DNA from: a virus | IMG/VR virus record: IMGVR_UViG_3300010396_000080 | Coordinates: 1 to 34,199 of that record | Reading direction: 5' to 3' (one strand) | DNA length: 34,199 nt | Shown here: piece by piece, positions 7,815-15,714 of the stretch | How the letters are laid out: the number at the start of each line of letters is the position of its first letter | Position numbering within the stretch: position 1 is the stretch's first letter | Position numbers and translations under genes: made by a program | The notes under the pieces: model-generated | Told to the model about the DNA's origin: nothing | Seen by the model: only the letters and a program-made list of their open reading frames with translations | Databases searched by the model: none

Positions 7815-9314
7815 GTGGACCCTGCCGTTATTCAACAGACCCTGCAGATGCTGAAGCAGGCCCAGGCGAATCCGCTCCGCAAGGACGCGACGACCCAGGG
7901 GTTCAGCACCGGCACCGGCCTCCAGTTCTATTCGCTGGAGCCCGCCGCAAAACTGCTGTACCCCGTCCTGACGCCGCTCCGCAACTTGATCCCCCGCAAG
8001 GGACGGATCAACGCGGGCGCAGGCACCGCCGAGCATTGGAAGGCCATCACGGCGGTCAATCCCGGCAACTACTTCGCGGGCGTTTCCGAAGGGAACCGCG
8101 GCGCTGTGATTGATGTCACCGAGAAGGACTACACCCGCGCATACGTCGGGATCGGCCTTGAGAATTCGGTCACGTACGAGGCCGAATATGCCGCCGAAGG
8201 CTTCGATGACGAGCGGGCGCTTGCATCGCTCTCGCTGCTGCAGGCCCTCATGATCGCCGAGGAAAAGATGATCCTGACCGGCAACGGCAGCTACGCGCTC
8301 GGGACCGCCCCGACGCCGACGCTCGCCCAGGTCACGACCGCGGTGACCGGCATCGCGGCCGGCACGACCAACAAGGTCGCGGTCGTGGCACTGACGGAAG
8401 CCGGCTATCAGCGCGCAACCGCTACTGGCGTGGTCCCGACGTTCACCAAGACGAACGCCGACGGTTCGACCGATACCGGCATCGCGGGCGGGGTGTCGGC
8501 GATCTCGGCCCTCTCCGCTGCCGCCACCACCGACAGCAGCCACACGCAACTGAAGGCGAGCTGCGCCGCCGTCCAGGGCGCGTTCGGGTACGGGTGGTTC
8601 TTCACCGAGGATGGCACGCTCGCGCATGCCTATTTCGTCGGGACCACGCGCGTCAACACCATCACGCTCACGACCGACCCGACCAACACCAACCAGGCTG
8701 GAACCGCGACCGGGCTCAGCACCGACAATTCGGCCTGCGGGCTTGCGTTCGATGGCCTCCTGACCCAGGCGCTGCAGGGGGGCGGGTATTTCAAATCGCT
8801 CGATGCCGCCACCATGACGGCGGACGGCGAGGGCGGCATCGTGGAGTGGAACACGGCCCTGAAGTATTTCTGGGACAACTTCCGCATCAGCCCGTCGCGG
8901 ATTCGCGTCGGGTCCCAGGTGCTGAAGGACGCCAACACCAAAATCCTCTCCGGCACGACGAATCCGGTCTACCGCATCCAGCTTGAGCAGGGGATGGCGG
9001 GGCAGGCCAACGTGCTGGCCGGCTCGATGGTGCGCAGCTACCTCAACCCGTTCGCGCTGGGCGGAGCGAAGGAGCTGCCGATTGACCTGCACCCCAACAT
9101 GCCGGATGGCGCGGTCTTCTTCGATCTGGAGACGGTGCCATACCCCAATGCCAACGTCCCGATGGCGCGCCGCATCCGCACGCGCCAGGACTACTACCAG
9201 GCGGACTGGCCGCGCGTGAAGCGCCAGTACCAGTTCGGCGTGTACGCCGACCTGATGCTGCAGGTGTACGTCCCGTTCGGAATGGGCGTCATCACCAATA
9301 TCCTGCCTGGATAG
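7815..9314 (+). CDS. Major capsid protein
   Basis: This 499-residue protein begins at GTG 7815 behind a strong AGGAGG. It follows the protease/scaffold gene, the standard position of the HK97-fold major capsid protein. The N-terminal part (LYPVLTPLRNLIPRKGRINA, then EHWKAITAVN) and the A-domain-like end (TRQDYYQADWPRVKRQYQFG) resemble long HK97-like capsid proteins. Residues about 160-300 are Thr/Ala-rich (VTTAVTGIAAGTTNK, TLTTDPTNTNQAG) and look like an inserted surface domain. It would form the icosahedral shell. The 84-base gap before it holds only the ribosome site. Confidence 0.85.
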   Translation: MDPAVIQQTLQMLKQAQANPLRKDATTQGFSTGTGLQFYSLEPAAKLLYPVLTPLRNLIPRKGRINAGAGTAEHWKAITAVNPGNYFAGVSEGNRGAVIDVTEKDYTRAYVGIGLENSVTYEAEYAAEGFDDERALASLSLLQALMIAEEKMILTGNGSYALGTAPTPTLAQVTTAVTGIAAGTTNKVAVVALTEAGYQRATATGVVPTFTKTNADGSTDTGIAGGVSAISALSAAATTDSSHTQLKASCAAVQGAFGYGWFFTEDGTLAHAYFVGTTRVNTITLTTDPTNTNQAGTATGLSTDNSACGLAFDGLLTQALQGGGYFKSLDAATMTADGEGGIVEWNTALKYFWDNFRISPSRIRVGSQVLKDANTKILSGTTNPVYRIQLEQGMAGQANVLAGSMVRSYLNPFALGGAKELPIDLHPNMPDGAVFFDLETVPYPNANVPMARRIRTRQDYYQADWPRVKRQYQFGVYADLMLQVYVPFGMGVITNILPG

Positions 9315-9323
9315 TTCGCGTTC

Positions 9324-9383
9324 GGGTCGCCAGTGCGCCTGCTGGCGGCCCGTTGGCGGGGCGGTCCTTCGGGGCTGCCCCGC
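9324..9383 (+). terminator. Two strong hairpins after the capsid gene
   Basis: The first stem pairs 9324-9333 with 9342-9351 (10 pairs, one wobble). The second pairs 9356-9367 with 9372-9383 around a TTCG tetraloop: 12 unbroken pairs, two of them wobble. No T-run follows, so they are more likely a leaky terminator or an mRNA-protecting structure that keeps capsid expression above the tail genes. They fill most of the 100-base gap before the connector gene. Confidence 0.5.
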
Positions 9384-9414
9384 AATCATTCCACCGTTCC
9401 GCAACGGCATCCCG

Positions 9415-9981
9415 ATGGCGCAAACAACCGACCTGACAACGCTGGCGGCCCTCAAGGCATGGCTCGGCTCATCGGCGACCGCCGATGAGGCCGTGCTGTC
9501 GAGCCTCATCTCGGGCGCGAGCGCGGATTTCCTTTCCCGGTGCGACAGGCCGACCCTGCTTTCGCAGACCTATGCAGAGCGCTACGACGGCCAGGGCAAC
9601 GGCGAATTGGCGCTCCTCAACTTCCCCGTCACGGCGGTTGCGTCCGTCACCGTCGGGACGTTCCTGGTCCCGCCATCGCCCGATTACGTTGTCGCGGGAT
9701 GGGTGTTCGACAGGTTCAGCATCAAGCTCGTCGGCGGGGCCTACGAGTTCTGCCGCGGCTACCAGAACGTCCTGGTTGCCTACACTGCCGGGTACGCCGC
9801 GATTCCGCTCGATGTCGGGCAGGCGGTGTGCGCGATGTGCAGCGCGTGGTTCAAGCGGCGCGGCTGGACCGATCAAGCGTCCAAGAACCTCGCGGGCGAG
9901 CTTGTCACATTCCGGCGCGAGGATGTTCCGCCCGAAGTCCAGCGCACCATCGAGCGCTACCGGCGGAGGATCGCCGCTTGA
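9415..9981 (+). CDS. Head-tail connector protein (gp6-like)
   Basis: This 188-residue protein opens with LTTLAALKAWLGSS and continues with VLSSLISGASADFLSRCDRP, the helical start typical of gp6/YqbG-type head-tail connectors (adaptors). It ends with a helical part that includes AVCAMCSAWFKRRGW and PPEVQRTIERYRRR. Such proteins form a ring under the portal that joins head to tail. The position right after the capsid gene agrees. The ATG at 9415 has only a weak ribosome site. The stop overlaps the next TTG start. Confidence 0.82.
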   Translation: MAQTTDLTTLAALKAWLGSSATADEAVLSSLISGASADFLSRCDRPTLLSQTYAERYDGQGNGELALLNFPVTAVASVTVGTFLVPPSPDYVVAGWVFDRFSIKLVGGAYEFCRGYQNVLVAYTAGYAAIPLDVGQAVCAMCSAWFKRRGWTDQASKNLAGELVTFRREDVPPEVQRTIERYRRRIAA

Positions 9982-10433
9982 GCACGACGCCGCTCTCGAT
10001 CACGATTGCGCCGCCCGCCGCGGCCATCAGCGAAGAGAAAGCGGACTCGCTCATCGGCCTGCTCGAAGCGCGCATGTCCGCGCTCCACATTGAACTCCAG
10101 CGCCGCATTGTCGAGGGAGCGCTGTCGGGCCAGGTCCTGAACGTCAGGACCGGGGCGCTCCGGCGCTCGATCCAGGAAGCCACCGTGCGGACCGGCGACC
10201 GGATTTCCTCGACCGTGTTCACCGGCCTCGTGTACGCCGCGATCCACGAGTACGGCGGCGTCATCACGCCCAAGGCGGCGAAGGCGCTGGTGTTCGAGAT
10301 TGACGGGCGTAAGATTTTCGCCCAATCGGTCACGATTCCGCCACGCCCCTACATGGGGCCGACCTATGACGCCATGCGGGAAGAGATCATCGCGGGCCTG
10401 CAGGCGGCGCTCAATGAGGGGATGGCGGCCTGA
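9978..10433 (+). CDS. HK97 gp10-like head-tail joining protein
   Basis: The start is TTG 9978, overlapping the previous stop, with GGCGGAGG 8 bases upstream; no later ATG fits as well. The 151-residue product contains LNVRTGALRRSIQ, FTGLVYAAIHEYGG and RPYMGPTYDAMREEI, the classic pattern of the HK97 gp10/tail-completion family. These small proteins sit at the neck or help attach the tail. It overlaps the next gene by one base (TGATG). Confidence 0.8.
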   Translation: MSTTPLSITIAPPAAAISEEKADSLIGLLEARMSALHIELQRRIVEGALSGQVLNVRTGALRRSIQEATVRTGDRISSTVFTGLVYAAIHEYGGVITPKAAKALVFEIDGRKIFAQSVTIPPRPYMGPTYDAMREEIIAGLQAALNEGMAA

Positions 10434-10855
10434 TGGAGCGCGAGCCGATCTACGCGGCGCTGTTCGCGCTGCTGAGCGGAGCGGCGGGGTTTTCGACGGT
10501 CGGGCGGCGGCTGCAGAGCTGGGAAGACACGCCCGCGCAGCCAGCTCTGTTCCAGATTCAGGCTGGCGAGAAGGCATCGGAGAAGTTCCCCGGCGCGCCT
10601 CTCCGGTGGCAATTGTCCGTTCGGGCGTGGATTTACTGCCAAAGCGATGCATCGCCGACGAGCGTTCCATCGAGCGTCCTGAATCCGCTGGTGGATGCCG
10701 TCGTGGCGGCGCTCTCGCCAACGCCAGCAGGCGAGAAGCAGACCCTCGGGGGGCTCGTCCTCAACGCTTGGGTGGATGGCGAAATCAGGATTTTTGAAGG
10801 GGTTCTCGGCCAGCAAGCGGTGGCGATCATTCCGATTTCAATCTTGGCGGCCTAG
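10433..10855 (+). CDS. Tail terminator-like protein
   Basis: This 140-residue protein sits where phages encode the tail terminator (lambda U-like), between the gp10-like gene and the major tail protein. It begins MEREPIYAALFALLSG, has WQLSVRAWIYCQSD in the middle and ends in VLGQQAVAIIPISI. This alternation of helix and strands matches small neck proteins that cap the tail tube. No catalytic motif is expected. The call rests on order and general shape more than on a diagnostic motif. Confidence 0.7.
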   Translation: MEREPIYAALFALLSGAAGFSTVGRRLQSWEDTPAQPALFQIQAGEKASEKFPGAPLRWQLSVRAWIYCQSDASPTSVPSSVLNPLVDAVVAALSPTPAGEKQTLGGLVLNAWVDGEIRIFEGVLGQQAVAIIPISILAA

Positions 10856-10873
10856 CAGGCCGGGAGGCAAACC

Positions 10874-11620
10874 ATGTTTACGTTCGGCTCTGGCTTCTTA
10901 TTCGGCGTCCCGGTTGGCGGCAACCAGGCACCCAACCCAACCCCGGTCCAATTCGGCACCCTCCAGGAAGTGTCGCTCGACATCTCGGCGGACATCAAGG
11001 AGCTGTACGGCCAGAACCAGTTTGCCGATGACATTGCGGTCGGGAAGCGGAAGGTAACTGGCAAAGCGAAGCTTGGCCGCATCAACGGCATCCTGCTGAA
11101 CCAATTGCTTTTCGGCGCAACGTCCACGGTCGGGTCCGTCAAATACGCGCGCGATGAAGCCGGGACCATTCCGGCATCCACGCCCTGGACCGTCACCGCG
11201 ACCAACTCGGCGACGTTCGGCGAAGACCTCGGCGTCAAATACGCCGCCACCGGAGTCTCGCTGACCAAGGTCGCGAGCGGCCCGACGACCGGCCAATACA
11301 GCGTCGCGGCCGGCGTCTACACGTTTGCCGCTGCCGATACCGGGCTCGGCGTTCGCATGAGCTACAGCTACGACCCCGCATCCCAGACGACCGGGACCAC
11401 CGTGCCGGTGTCGAACCAGCCGATGGGGTATTCGCCCATCGTGGAGGTTCATCTTTACAACAATTACGAGGCCAGCCAGTACGGGCTGCGCCTCTATTCG
11501 TGCCGGTTCACGAAGCTCTCGCTTGCGACCAAGCAGGAGGATTTCCTGATCCCGGAGCTTGATTTCTCAGCGAGCGCCAATGCCGCCGGGAATGTCTTCG
11601 ACCTCCTGCTCTCCGAGTAA
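10874..11620 (+). CDS. Major tail tube protein
   Basis: This 248-residue protein has GGGAGG 7 bases before its ATG. It contains FGTLQEVSLDISADIKELYG and KRKVTGKAKLGRINGILLN, features of major tail proteins that polymerise around the tape measure. Residues about 123-175 form an inserted beta domain with TTGQYSVAAGVYTFAAADTG; a matching segment occurs in the giant tail protein. The C-terminal part (ASQYGLRLYSCRFTKLSLA) completes the tube fold. Its place between the terminator and the tail chaperones agrees. Confidence 0.82.
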   Translation: MFTFGSGFLFGVPVGGNQAPNPTPVQFGTLQEVSLDISADIKELYGQNQFADDIAVGKRKVTGKAKLGRINGILLNQLLFGATSTVGSVKYARDEAGTIPASTPWTVTATNSATFGEDLGVKYAATGVSLTKVASGPTTGQYSVAAGVYTFAAADTGLGVRMSYSYDPASQTTGTTVPVSNQPMGYSPIVEVHLYNNYEASQYGLRLYSCRFTKLSLATKQEDFLIPELDFSASANAAGNVFDLLLSE

Positions 11621-11621
11621 C

Positions 11622-11951
11622 ATGGCCACAGTCAACCTCTCCATCGCCGGGCGCGAGTACAAGCTTGCGCCCCTCAACCTGAAGCAGATTCGCCAGTACC
11701 TGACCGATATCCCGGATGGCGAATCTCCGGGGTCGGCGGCCCAGCGGTCGCTCGGCATGATCGCGGCCAGTCTCGCCAACGCGGATCCATCGCAGCCCAC
11801 CGCCGCGCAGCTTGAGGAAACGCTGGACCTTGAAGGGTTCGCCGCCATGGTGCGGGCGGTCCTGCAGGTGTCCGGCCTCGCGCAGGCCGCCACGGGGGAA
11901 CCCCAGCCGGCGGTGGATTCGGGCTCGACCGCATCTACTGCGATTTCGTAG
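11622..11951 (+). CDS. Tail assembly chaperone, G-like short form
   Basis: This 109-residue protein starts at ATG 11622, two bases after the major tail gene. It begins with a short beta region (MATVNLSIAGREYKLAPLNL) followed by helices, the usual form of tail assembly chaperone G proteins. In siphophages these keep the tape measure soluble and recruit tail tube subunits. It ends at TAG 11949-11951, but a -1 slip at about 11894-11900 would continue into the T-like frame. The tape measure follows, as expected. Confidence 0.78.
   Translation: MATVNLSIAGREYKLAPLNLKQIRQYLTDIPDGESPGSAAQRSLGMIAASLANADPSQPTAAQLEETLDLEGFAAMVRAVLQVSGLAQAATGEPQPAVDSGSTASTAIS
11894..11900 (+). promoter_or_regulatory. 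Probable -1 programmed frameshift site
   Basis: The zero frame reads ACG GGG GAA here. A Gly-tRNA on GGG (11895-11897) can re-pair with GGG one base back, and the ribosome then enters the -1 frame, which is open from about 11836 to 12214. The five-G run is the best slip point in this window. It is not a perfect two-tRNA heptamer, because the second tRNA would mispair. Confidence 0.55.
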
Positions 11952-12214
11952 CCGCCACCGGCTGGACCCGCGAAGCAATCGGGCTCCTGACGATGCCGGA
12001 GGTGCTTGAGCACTATCGGTACTGGCAGGAGTTTCCGCCGCTCCATCTGCTCGTCCGGGCATTTGTCGGCTTCAAGCCAGCGCCGAGCAAGCGCGAGGGG
12101 CTCGCGGACCTCAAGGCCAATGTCGGGCGTGTCCCCGGCGTCAACGCAACCAAGATCAGCGATCTGCCCGATTGGGCGCGAAATCCAAAGCCATGGCCGA
12201 TGAACGCCAACTGA
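11897..12214 (+). CDS. Tail assembly chaperone T-like extension (frameshift product)
   Basis: This frame has no good start of its own; ATG 11993 would cut off a well-formed segment. Read by -1 slip from the G-like gene, it adds 105 residues, for a fusion of about 197. It contains GLDRIYCDFVAATGWTREAI and LEHYRYWQEFPPLHLLV, like the C-terminal parts of GT-type chaperones, which bind the tape measure. The last 22 bases overlap the tape measure gene. The coordinates cover the extension only. Confidence 0.7.
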   Translation, partial: GTPAGGGFGLDRIYCDFVAATGWTREAIGLLTMPEVLEHYRYWQEFPPLHLLVRAFVGFKPAPSKREGLADLKANVGRVPGVNATKISDLPDWARNPKPWPMNAN

Positions 12215-14400
12215 ACGTCACGACCAACTTGGACGCCAGCGGTGTGCGGGCTGGCATGGCGGAAGCCGCGACTGCGGTTCAGCAGGGTTCGGCCCAGATG
12301 GCCGAGGCGGTCAAGGCGGCCTCTGCCGCCGTCAAGGCCGCCATCGCGGACCAGAATGCCATTTTTAAGCAGGTCGGCGGCCAGGTCGCGGAGAACAGCG
12401 CCGCGTATGGCATGTACCAGGAGGCGACCCAGCGGGTTGCGGCCGCGCAGGCGGAGCTTGCTGCCGCCATGGCGCGCGCGGCCGCGGCAGGCCAAACCGA
12501 AGCCGCCGCCATGGGGGAACTCGCGGCATCGCATGCCGCGGCGGCGACTGGCGCGAACGCCCTCGGGAGCGCGGAGGCTTACGCCTCGACCCGCATCGCC
12601 GCATCGGCGGCAGGGGTCGGGAGCCTCGGGTACGCGCTCGGGTCGGTCGTGCGCTCATCGGCAACGCTCGGGCCGATCCTGCGAGCCGCGTTCCCGGTGC
12701 TGGCCGCCGGCGCGTTCGCGGACATCATCTACCAGATCGCTTCCGCCTTCAAGAAGTGGTACGACAACGCCATCCTGCTGAAGCAGCTCAACCAGGACCT
12801 GCTGGCGGCATCGGAATCGTCCGCAAATGCGGCGGCAGCCAAGAACTGGGAGTACGTAGAGAGCGTCGTCGCGCTGCGGCGCGCGCTTGGGGATGAATCG
12901 GGAGCGGTCCGGGAGCTGCAGGCCAACATCGCGGCGAAGCCGGTCAAGATCGAGATCGGGAACCTCAAGGACAAGGACCTCCAGCAGACCGAGCAGGTCC
13001 TGAGCGGGATCAGCAAGCTTGTCGGCCAGATTCGGGGCAGCAACACGCTTGGATCGGCGGATGCGCTGGTCGGGCCGATTTCGGCGGCGGCCGATGCGGC
13101 CAACGCAAAGCTCGCGGAATTGCAGCGCAACCTTGCCGCGCTGCAGAACGCAGCAGCCGTTGCGGGCCCGAACCCCTACAGTCCAGCCCGCCAGGACAAC
13201 AGCGCCGCCATTGCGAGCACGCAAGCGCAGATTCAGGCCGTGAACCAGACGGCTGCCGCACTCCAGTCGGCGCTCGGCCAGATCGAAAGCTCGCAGGGAA
13301 CGGCCTTCAACCAGATCGCTGCCCAGACCGCTACGGGAGCGAAGCGCAGCGCGCGCGAGATGGTCGAGGCGTTCGATCCGGCGACTCGCCAGGTCGAGCG
13401 GGTCCCGAAGCAGCTTGCCGCCGTGTGGGCGGAAGTCGGGAGAGCGGCGCGCGGTGCCGCCGCCGAAGTGACGGCGTTCGATGCGGACCAGAAGCGCGCA
13501 CTCGAAAGCGCAACTGCCGCCTACTCGAAATCGAACACCGCCGCGATTGAGCAGCTCAAGGCCAATGAGCACCTGTGGGAACGGATTTCGGCTGGCGCGC
13601 GCGCGGCTGCAGACCAGGCGGATCGCTACAACGCCGGGATCGGGCGGATGTACGAGCAACAGGCCGAGAGCCAGATCAGGCAGGAGCTTGCCGACGCCAA
13701 GAAGCAGCCGCAGGTTGTCGGGCTTGGCGATGCGCTTGAGAAGAGCTTCTCGGGCGTCGGCAATGCATTCCAGTCCATGATGCGCGGCGTCCTGCAGGGC
13801 ACCCAAACCCTCAGCCTCGCGTGGCGGCGCATGGGGGCCGACATGCTCGCATCGGTGGTCGGAGGCTTGGTCAAGATCGAGGTCCACAATGCGGCGGTTG
13901 AGGCCCGGAGGGTTGCCCAGCATGCCGTTGCGAACGCCGCCAACGTGGCGAGCGACACCAGCGCGGCGGTGGCGTCCGGCACGATAGCGTCAGCCTCCGC
14001 ATTCCAGCAGGCCCGCAAGTTCGCGGGCCTTGCGGCAACCAAGACCTATGCCGCCATCGCGGGGATCCCGATCATCGGTCCATTCCTGGCACCCGAGGCC
14101 GCTGGCGCGGCCTACATCGGGGCGCTCGCGTTCGCATCCGCGGCTGGCGGCCAGTGGCGGGTTCCGGGCGACGGCCAGATGACGATGCTCCACCGGGACG
14201 AAATGGTGCTCCCGGCGGCGCACGCCGAGCCGCTGCGCCGGGCTGTCGAGGGCGGCCAATCTGGCGGCGCTGTGCAGTTTCACTTCGCCCCGACCATTCA
14301 CGCGATGGACGCCGCTGGCGTTGATCGGGTGCTGGCCGCGCACGGCGACCGCTTCGCCAAGGCGATGCATCGCCACTTGCGGGCGAGGAACGCCGTATGA
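12193..14400 (+). CDS. Tail tape measure protein
   Basis: This 735-residue protein sets tail length and is ejected with the DNA. It is rich in Ala, Gln and heptad-like helices (residues 20-140 and 270-500). A hydrophobic stretch, LGPILRAAFPVLAAGAFADI, lies near residue 165. The C-terminal end holds GQMTMLHRDEMVLPAAHAEP, seen in many tape measure proteins. ATG 12193 is preferred to TTG 12172. Using the usual 1.5 angstrom per residue rule, the tail would be about 110 nm, an inference. No lysozyme or peptidase motif was seen inside it. Confidence 0.85.
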   Translation: MADERQLNVTTNLDASGVRAGMAEAATAVQQGSAQMAEAVKAASAAVKAAIADQNAIFKQVGGQVAENSAAYGMYQEATQRVAAAQAELAAAMARAAAAGQTEAAAMGELAASHAAAATGANALGSAEAYASTRIAASAAGVGSLGYALGSVVRSSATLGPILRAAFPVLAAGAFADIIYQIASAFKKWYDNAILLKQLNQDLLAASESSANAAAAKNWEYVESVVALRRALGDESGAVRELQANIAAKPVKIEIGNLKDKDLQQTEQVLSGISKLVGQIRGSNTLGSADALVGPISAAADAANAKLAELQRNLAALQNAAAVAGPNPYSPARQDNSAAIASTQAQIQAVNQTAAALQSALGQIESSQGTAFNQIAAQTATGAKRSAREMVEAFDPATRQVERVPKQLAAVWAEVGRAARGAAAEVTAFDADQKRALESATAAYSKSNTAAIEQLKANEHLWERISAGARAAADQADRYNAGIGRMYEQQAESQIRQELADAKKQPQVVGLGDALEKSFSGVGNAFQSMMRGVLQGTQTLSLAWRRMGADMLASVVGGLVKIEVHNAAVEARRVAQHAVANAANVASDTSAAVASGTIASASAFQQARKFAGLAATKTYAAIAGIPIIGPFLAPEAAGAAYIGALAFASAAGGQWRVPGDGQMTMLHRDEMVLPAAHAEPLRRAVEGGQSGGAVQFHFAPTIHAMDAAGVDRVLAAHGDRFAKAMHRHLRARNAV

Positions 14401-14834
14401 GGGTTCCACGTGGAACCTCGCGGCGAGTGACTCCCGAAGGCGCGGTCAAGCTCGCGGTCCAGGACCTGCTGACCGCTGAGCGCATCTGGTGGTGTCGCCA
14501 AAACACCGGCTCCATCGTGCTCGGCCAAGGCAAGAGCCGCCGCTGCTTCACGAGTGGCCGCGCGGGCATGGCGGACATTTTGGCGCTGCCTCGGCTCTGG
14601 CGGTGCGACCGCTGCGCCAATCTCCGGCGCGATGGCTCGAGGTGCGCGTGCGGAGGCTATCGGACGGCGGTAGTGATGCCGCTGTGGATCGAGTGCAAGC
14701 GCCCGCGCGGCGGCGTCCATTCGCTCGCACAAAAGGAGTTTCAGCGCGAAGTCGAGGCCGAGGGCCACATCTATCTGCTGGTCAGCGATGTGCGGCAAGT
14801 CGTTCAGTTCCTCAAGGAGACCATTGGCCGATGA
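14397..14834 (+). CDS. VRR-NUC nuclease with inserted cysteine cluster
   Basis: This 145-residue protein fits the VRR-NUC branch of the PD-(D/E)XK nucleases. The active-site residues are visible: GRAGMADILAL (Asp60), then WIECKRPRGG (Glu99, Lys101), then a Gln at about 112, followed by a helix and the strand HIYLLVSD. Between the Asp and the ExK motif lies CDRCANLRRDGSRCAC (Cys70, 73, 83, 85), a likely zinc site not part of the minimal family. Stand-alone VRR-NUC enzymes of phages often cut branched or junction DNA. Its place after the tape measure is unusual for a DNA enzyme. The start overlaps the previous stop, with GAGGAA upstream. Confidence 0.75.
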   Translation: MRVPRGTSRRVTPEGAVKLAVQDLLTAERIWWCRQNTGSIVLGQGKSRRCFTSGRAGMADILALPRLWRCDRCANLRRDGSRCACGGYRTAVVMPLWIECKRPRGGVHSLAQKEFQREVEAEGHIYLLVSDVRQVVQFLKETIGR

Positions 14835-15034
14835 TGCGCAAACTACGCGATTCAGGGCCGCTCGTGGCCGCCATCGCCGCAATCCTCATCGCCGCCACCG
14901 GCTGGCTCCGGTCCGACGGCAGTCGCAGCCAGCAGCTTGCCGACGTGCAGGCGCAGGTCAGCCAAATCTCGCAGCAGATGCAGCGCCTCCAGCAAGAGAT
15001 TGACGAGTACCTGCTGCATCACGACGGGCACTAG
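14831..15034 (+). CDS. Small membrane-anchored coiled-coil protein
   Basis: This 67-residue protein has one N-terminal membrane helix (GPLVAAIAAILIAATGWL) and then a short coiled coil rich in Gln (QVSQISQQMQRLQQEIDEYL). Its start overlaps the nuclease stop and AAGGAG lies about 11 bases upstream. Such layouts are typical of phage lysis accessories (inner-membrane spanin-like or holin-like proteins) and of some tail-linked membrane proteins. No sequence proves either role. Confidence 0.6.
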   Translation: MMRKLRDSGPLVAAIAAILIAATGWLRSDGSRSQQLADVQAQVSQISQQMQRLQQEIDEYLLHHDGH

Positions 15035-15041
15035 CCCGAGA

Positions 15042-15102
15042 AAGGAGACGGGAGAATCCAGAGCGGGGGCGGTCCGCGCCGCCCCAAAATCTCCCGCGCC
15101 AA
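15042..15102 (+). promoter_or_regulatory. Nested hairpin bridging Shine-Dalgarno and start codon
   Basis: AAGGAG lies at 15042-15047, far from ATG 15103. Between them an outer stem pairs 15049-15055 (CGGGAGA) with 15090-15096 (TCTCCCG), and an inner stem pairs 15066-15072 with 15079-15085 (GGGGCGG/CCGCCCC). When folded, the Shine-Dalgarno is about 7 bases from the ATG, the ideal distance. No other ribosome site is seen nearby. T4 gene 38 uses the same device. Confidence 0.5.
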
Positions 15103-15288
15103 ATGAACTTCCTCAACTCCCACGGCCTGGCGCTGATGCTGGGCTACTACGTTTTCTCGGCGGTGGTGTCGGGCATGCCGGAGCCGCCGTCCGATGCAAC
15201 GCTGGCCTACATCTGGGCCTACCACTCGGCCCATGCACTTGCGGGCGACCTGAGCCATGCATTCGGGAGCCGCATTCAGAAACCCTAA
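15103..15288 (+). CDS. Conserved-looking phage hypothetical protein (61 aa)
   Basis: This 61-residue protein begins MNFLNSHGLALMLGYYVFSA and has one hydrophobic segment that could span or touch the membrane. It also holds aromatic and His-rich stretches (LAYIWAYHSAHALAGDLSHA). Similar small proteins are, to my memory, found in environmental phages, but no function is known. It lies among other small membrane-type genes, so a lysis or membrane role is possible. Translation probably depends on the hairpin just upstream. Confidence 0.6.
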   Translation: MNFLNSHGLALMLGYYVFSAVVSGMPEPPSDATLAYIWAYHSAHALAGDLSHAFGSRIQKP

Positions 15289-15318
15289 CCGCTGGCCTCC
15301 AGCAGAATCGAGTTCCCC

Positions 15319-15705
15319 ATGAGCACTTCAGCAGTCACGCCCGCCCCCAGCCAAGGCGGCGGCATCGGCGGGTTCTTCCGCTCCATCGGCCACTTCTTCG
15401 CAGCGATTTTCCAGGGTGCCGTCACCCCCAGTGCGATCCTCGGCGGCGAAACGCCGCTGCAGGTCGGCACCAGCATCGCGGCGCTGCTCAACCCGAAAGC
15501 CCCGGCGGTGGTGTCGGCAGGCATGGCCGCCCTCGGGCAGGTCACTGCCGCGATTGCTGCGACCGGGCAGGCCGTCGCAGCCAAGGGCCTGAACATCACG
15601 TTTGACGAGAACGCCATCGCGGCGATCCTGCCTGGCATCCAGGATGTGCTTGCCGTGTTCGAGGGCAAGACAGTGCCCGCTCCGCCGGCCCCCGCAACGA
15701 AATAG
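15319..15705 (+). CDS. Hypothetical protein with amphipathic N-terminus (128 aa)
   Basis: The N-terminus has a Gly/Phe-rich amphipathic helix (GGGIGGFFRSIGHFFAAIFQ). Ala/Val-rich helices follow (VVSAGMAALGQVTAAIAATG), and the C-terminus is Pro-rich. No catalytic motif or clear family is seen. It lies between two small genes and a secreted-looking tail-region protein. A membrane-active or virion-associated role is conceivable, but the sequence does not show it. Confidence 0.6.
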   Translation: MSTSAVTPAPSQGGGIGGFFRSIGHFFAAIFQGAVTPSAILGGETPLQVGTSIAALLNPKAPAVVSAGMAALGQVTAAIAATGQAVAAKGLNITFDENAIAAILPGIQDVLAVFEGKTVPAPPAPATK

Positions 15706-15714
15706 GAGTCCCGA

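Noticed and set aside
6828-9509. An 893-codon open frame on the minus strand across protease and capsid genes
   Set aside because: It is the antisense shadow of well-supported plus-strand genes, a normal effect of high GC. Its composition is Arg/Gly/Ala-rich with no family motif.
11993-12214. Independent 73-residue gene starting at ATG 11993
   Set aside because: The frame upstream of this ATG encodes clear family-like sequence up to the frameshift site, so it is better read as part of a fusion.
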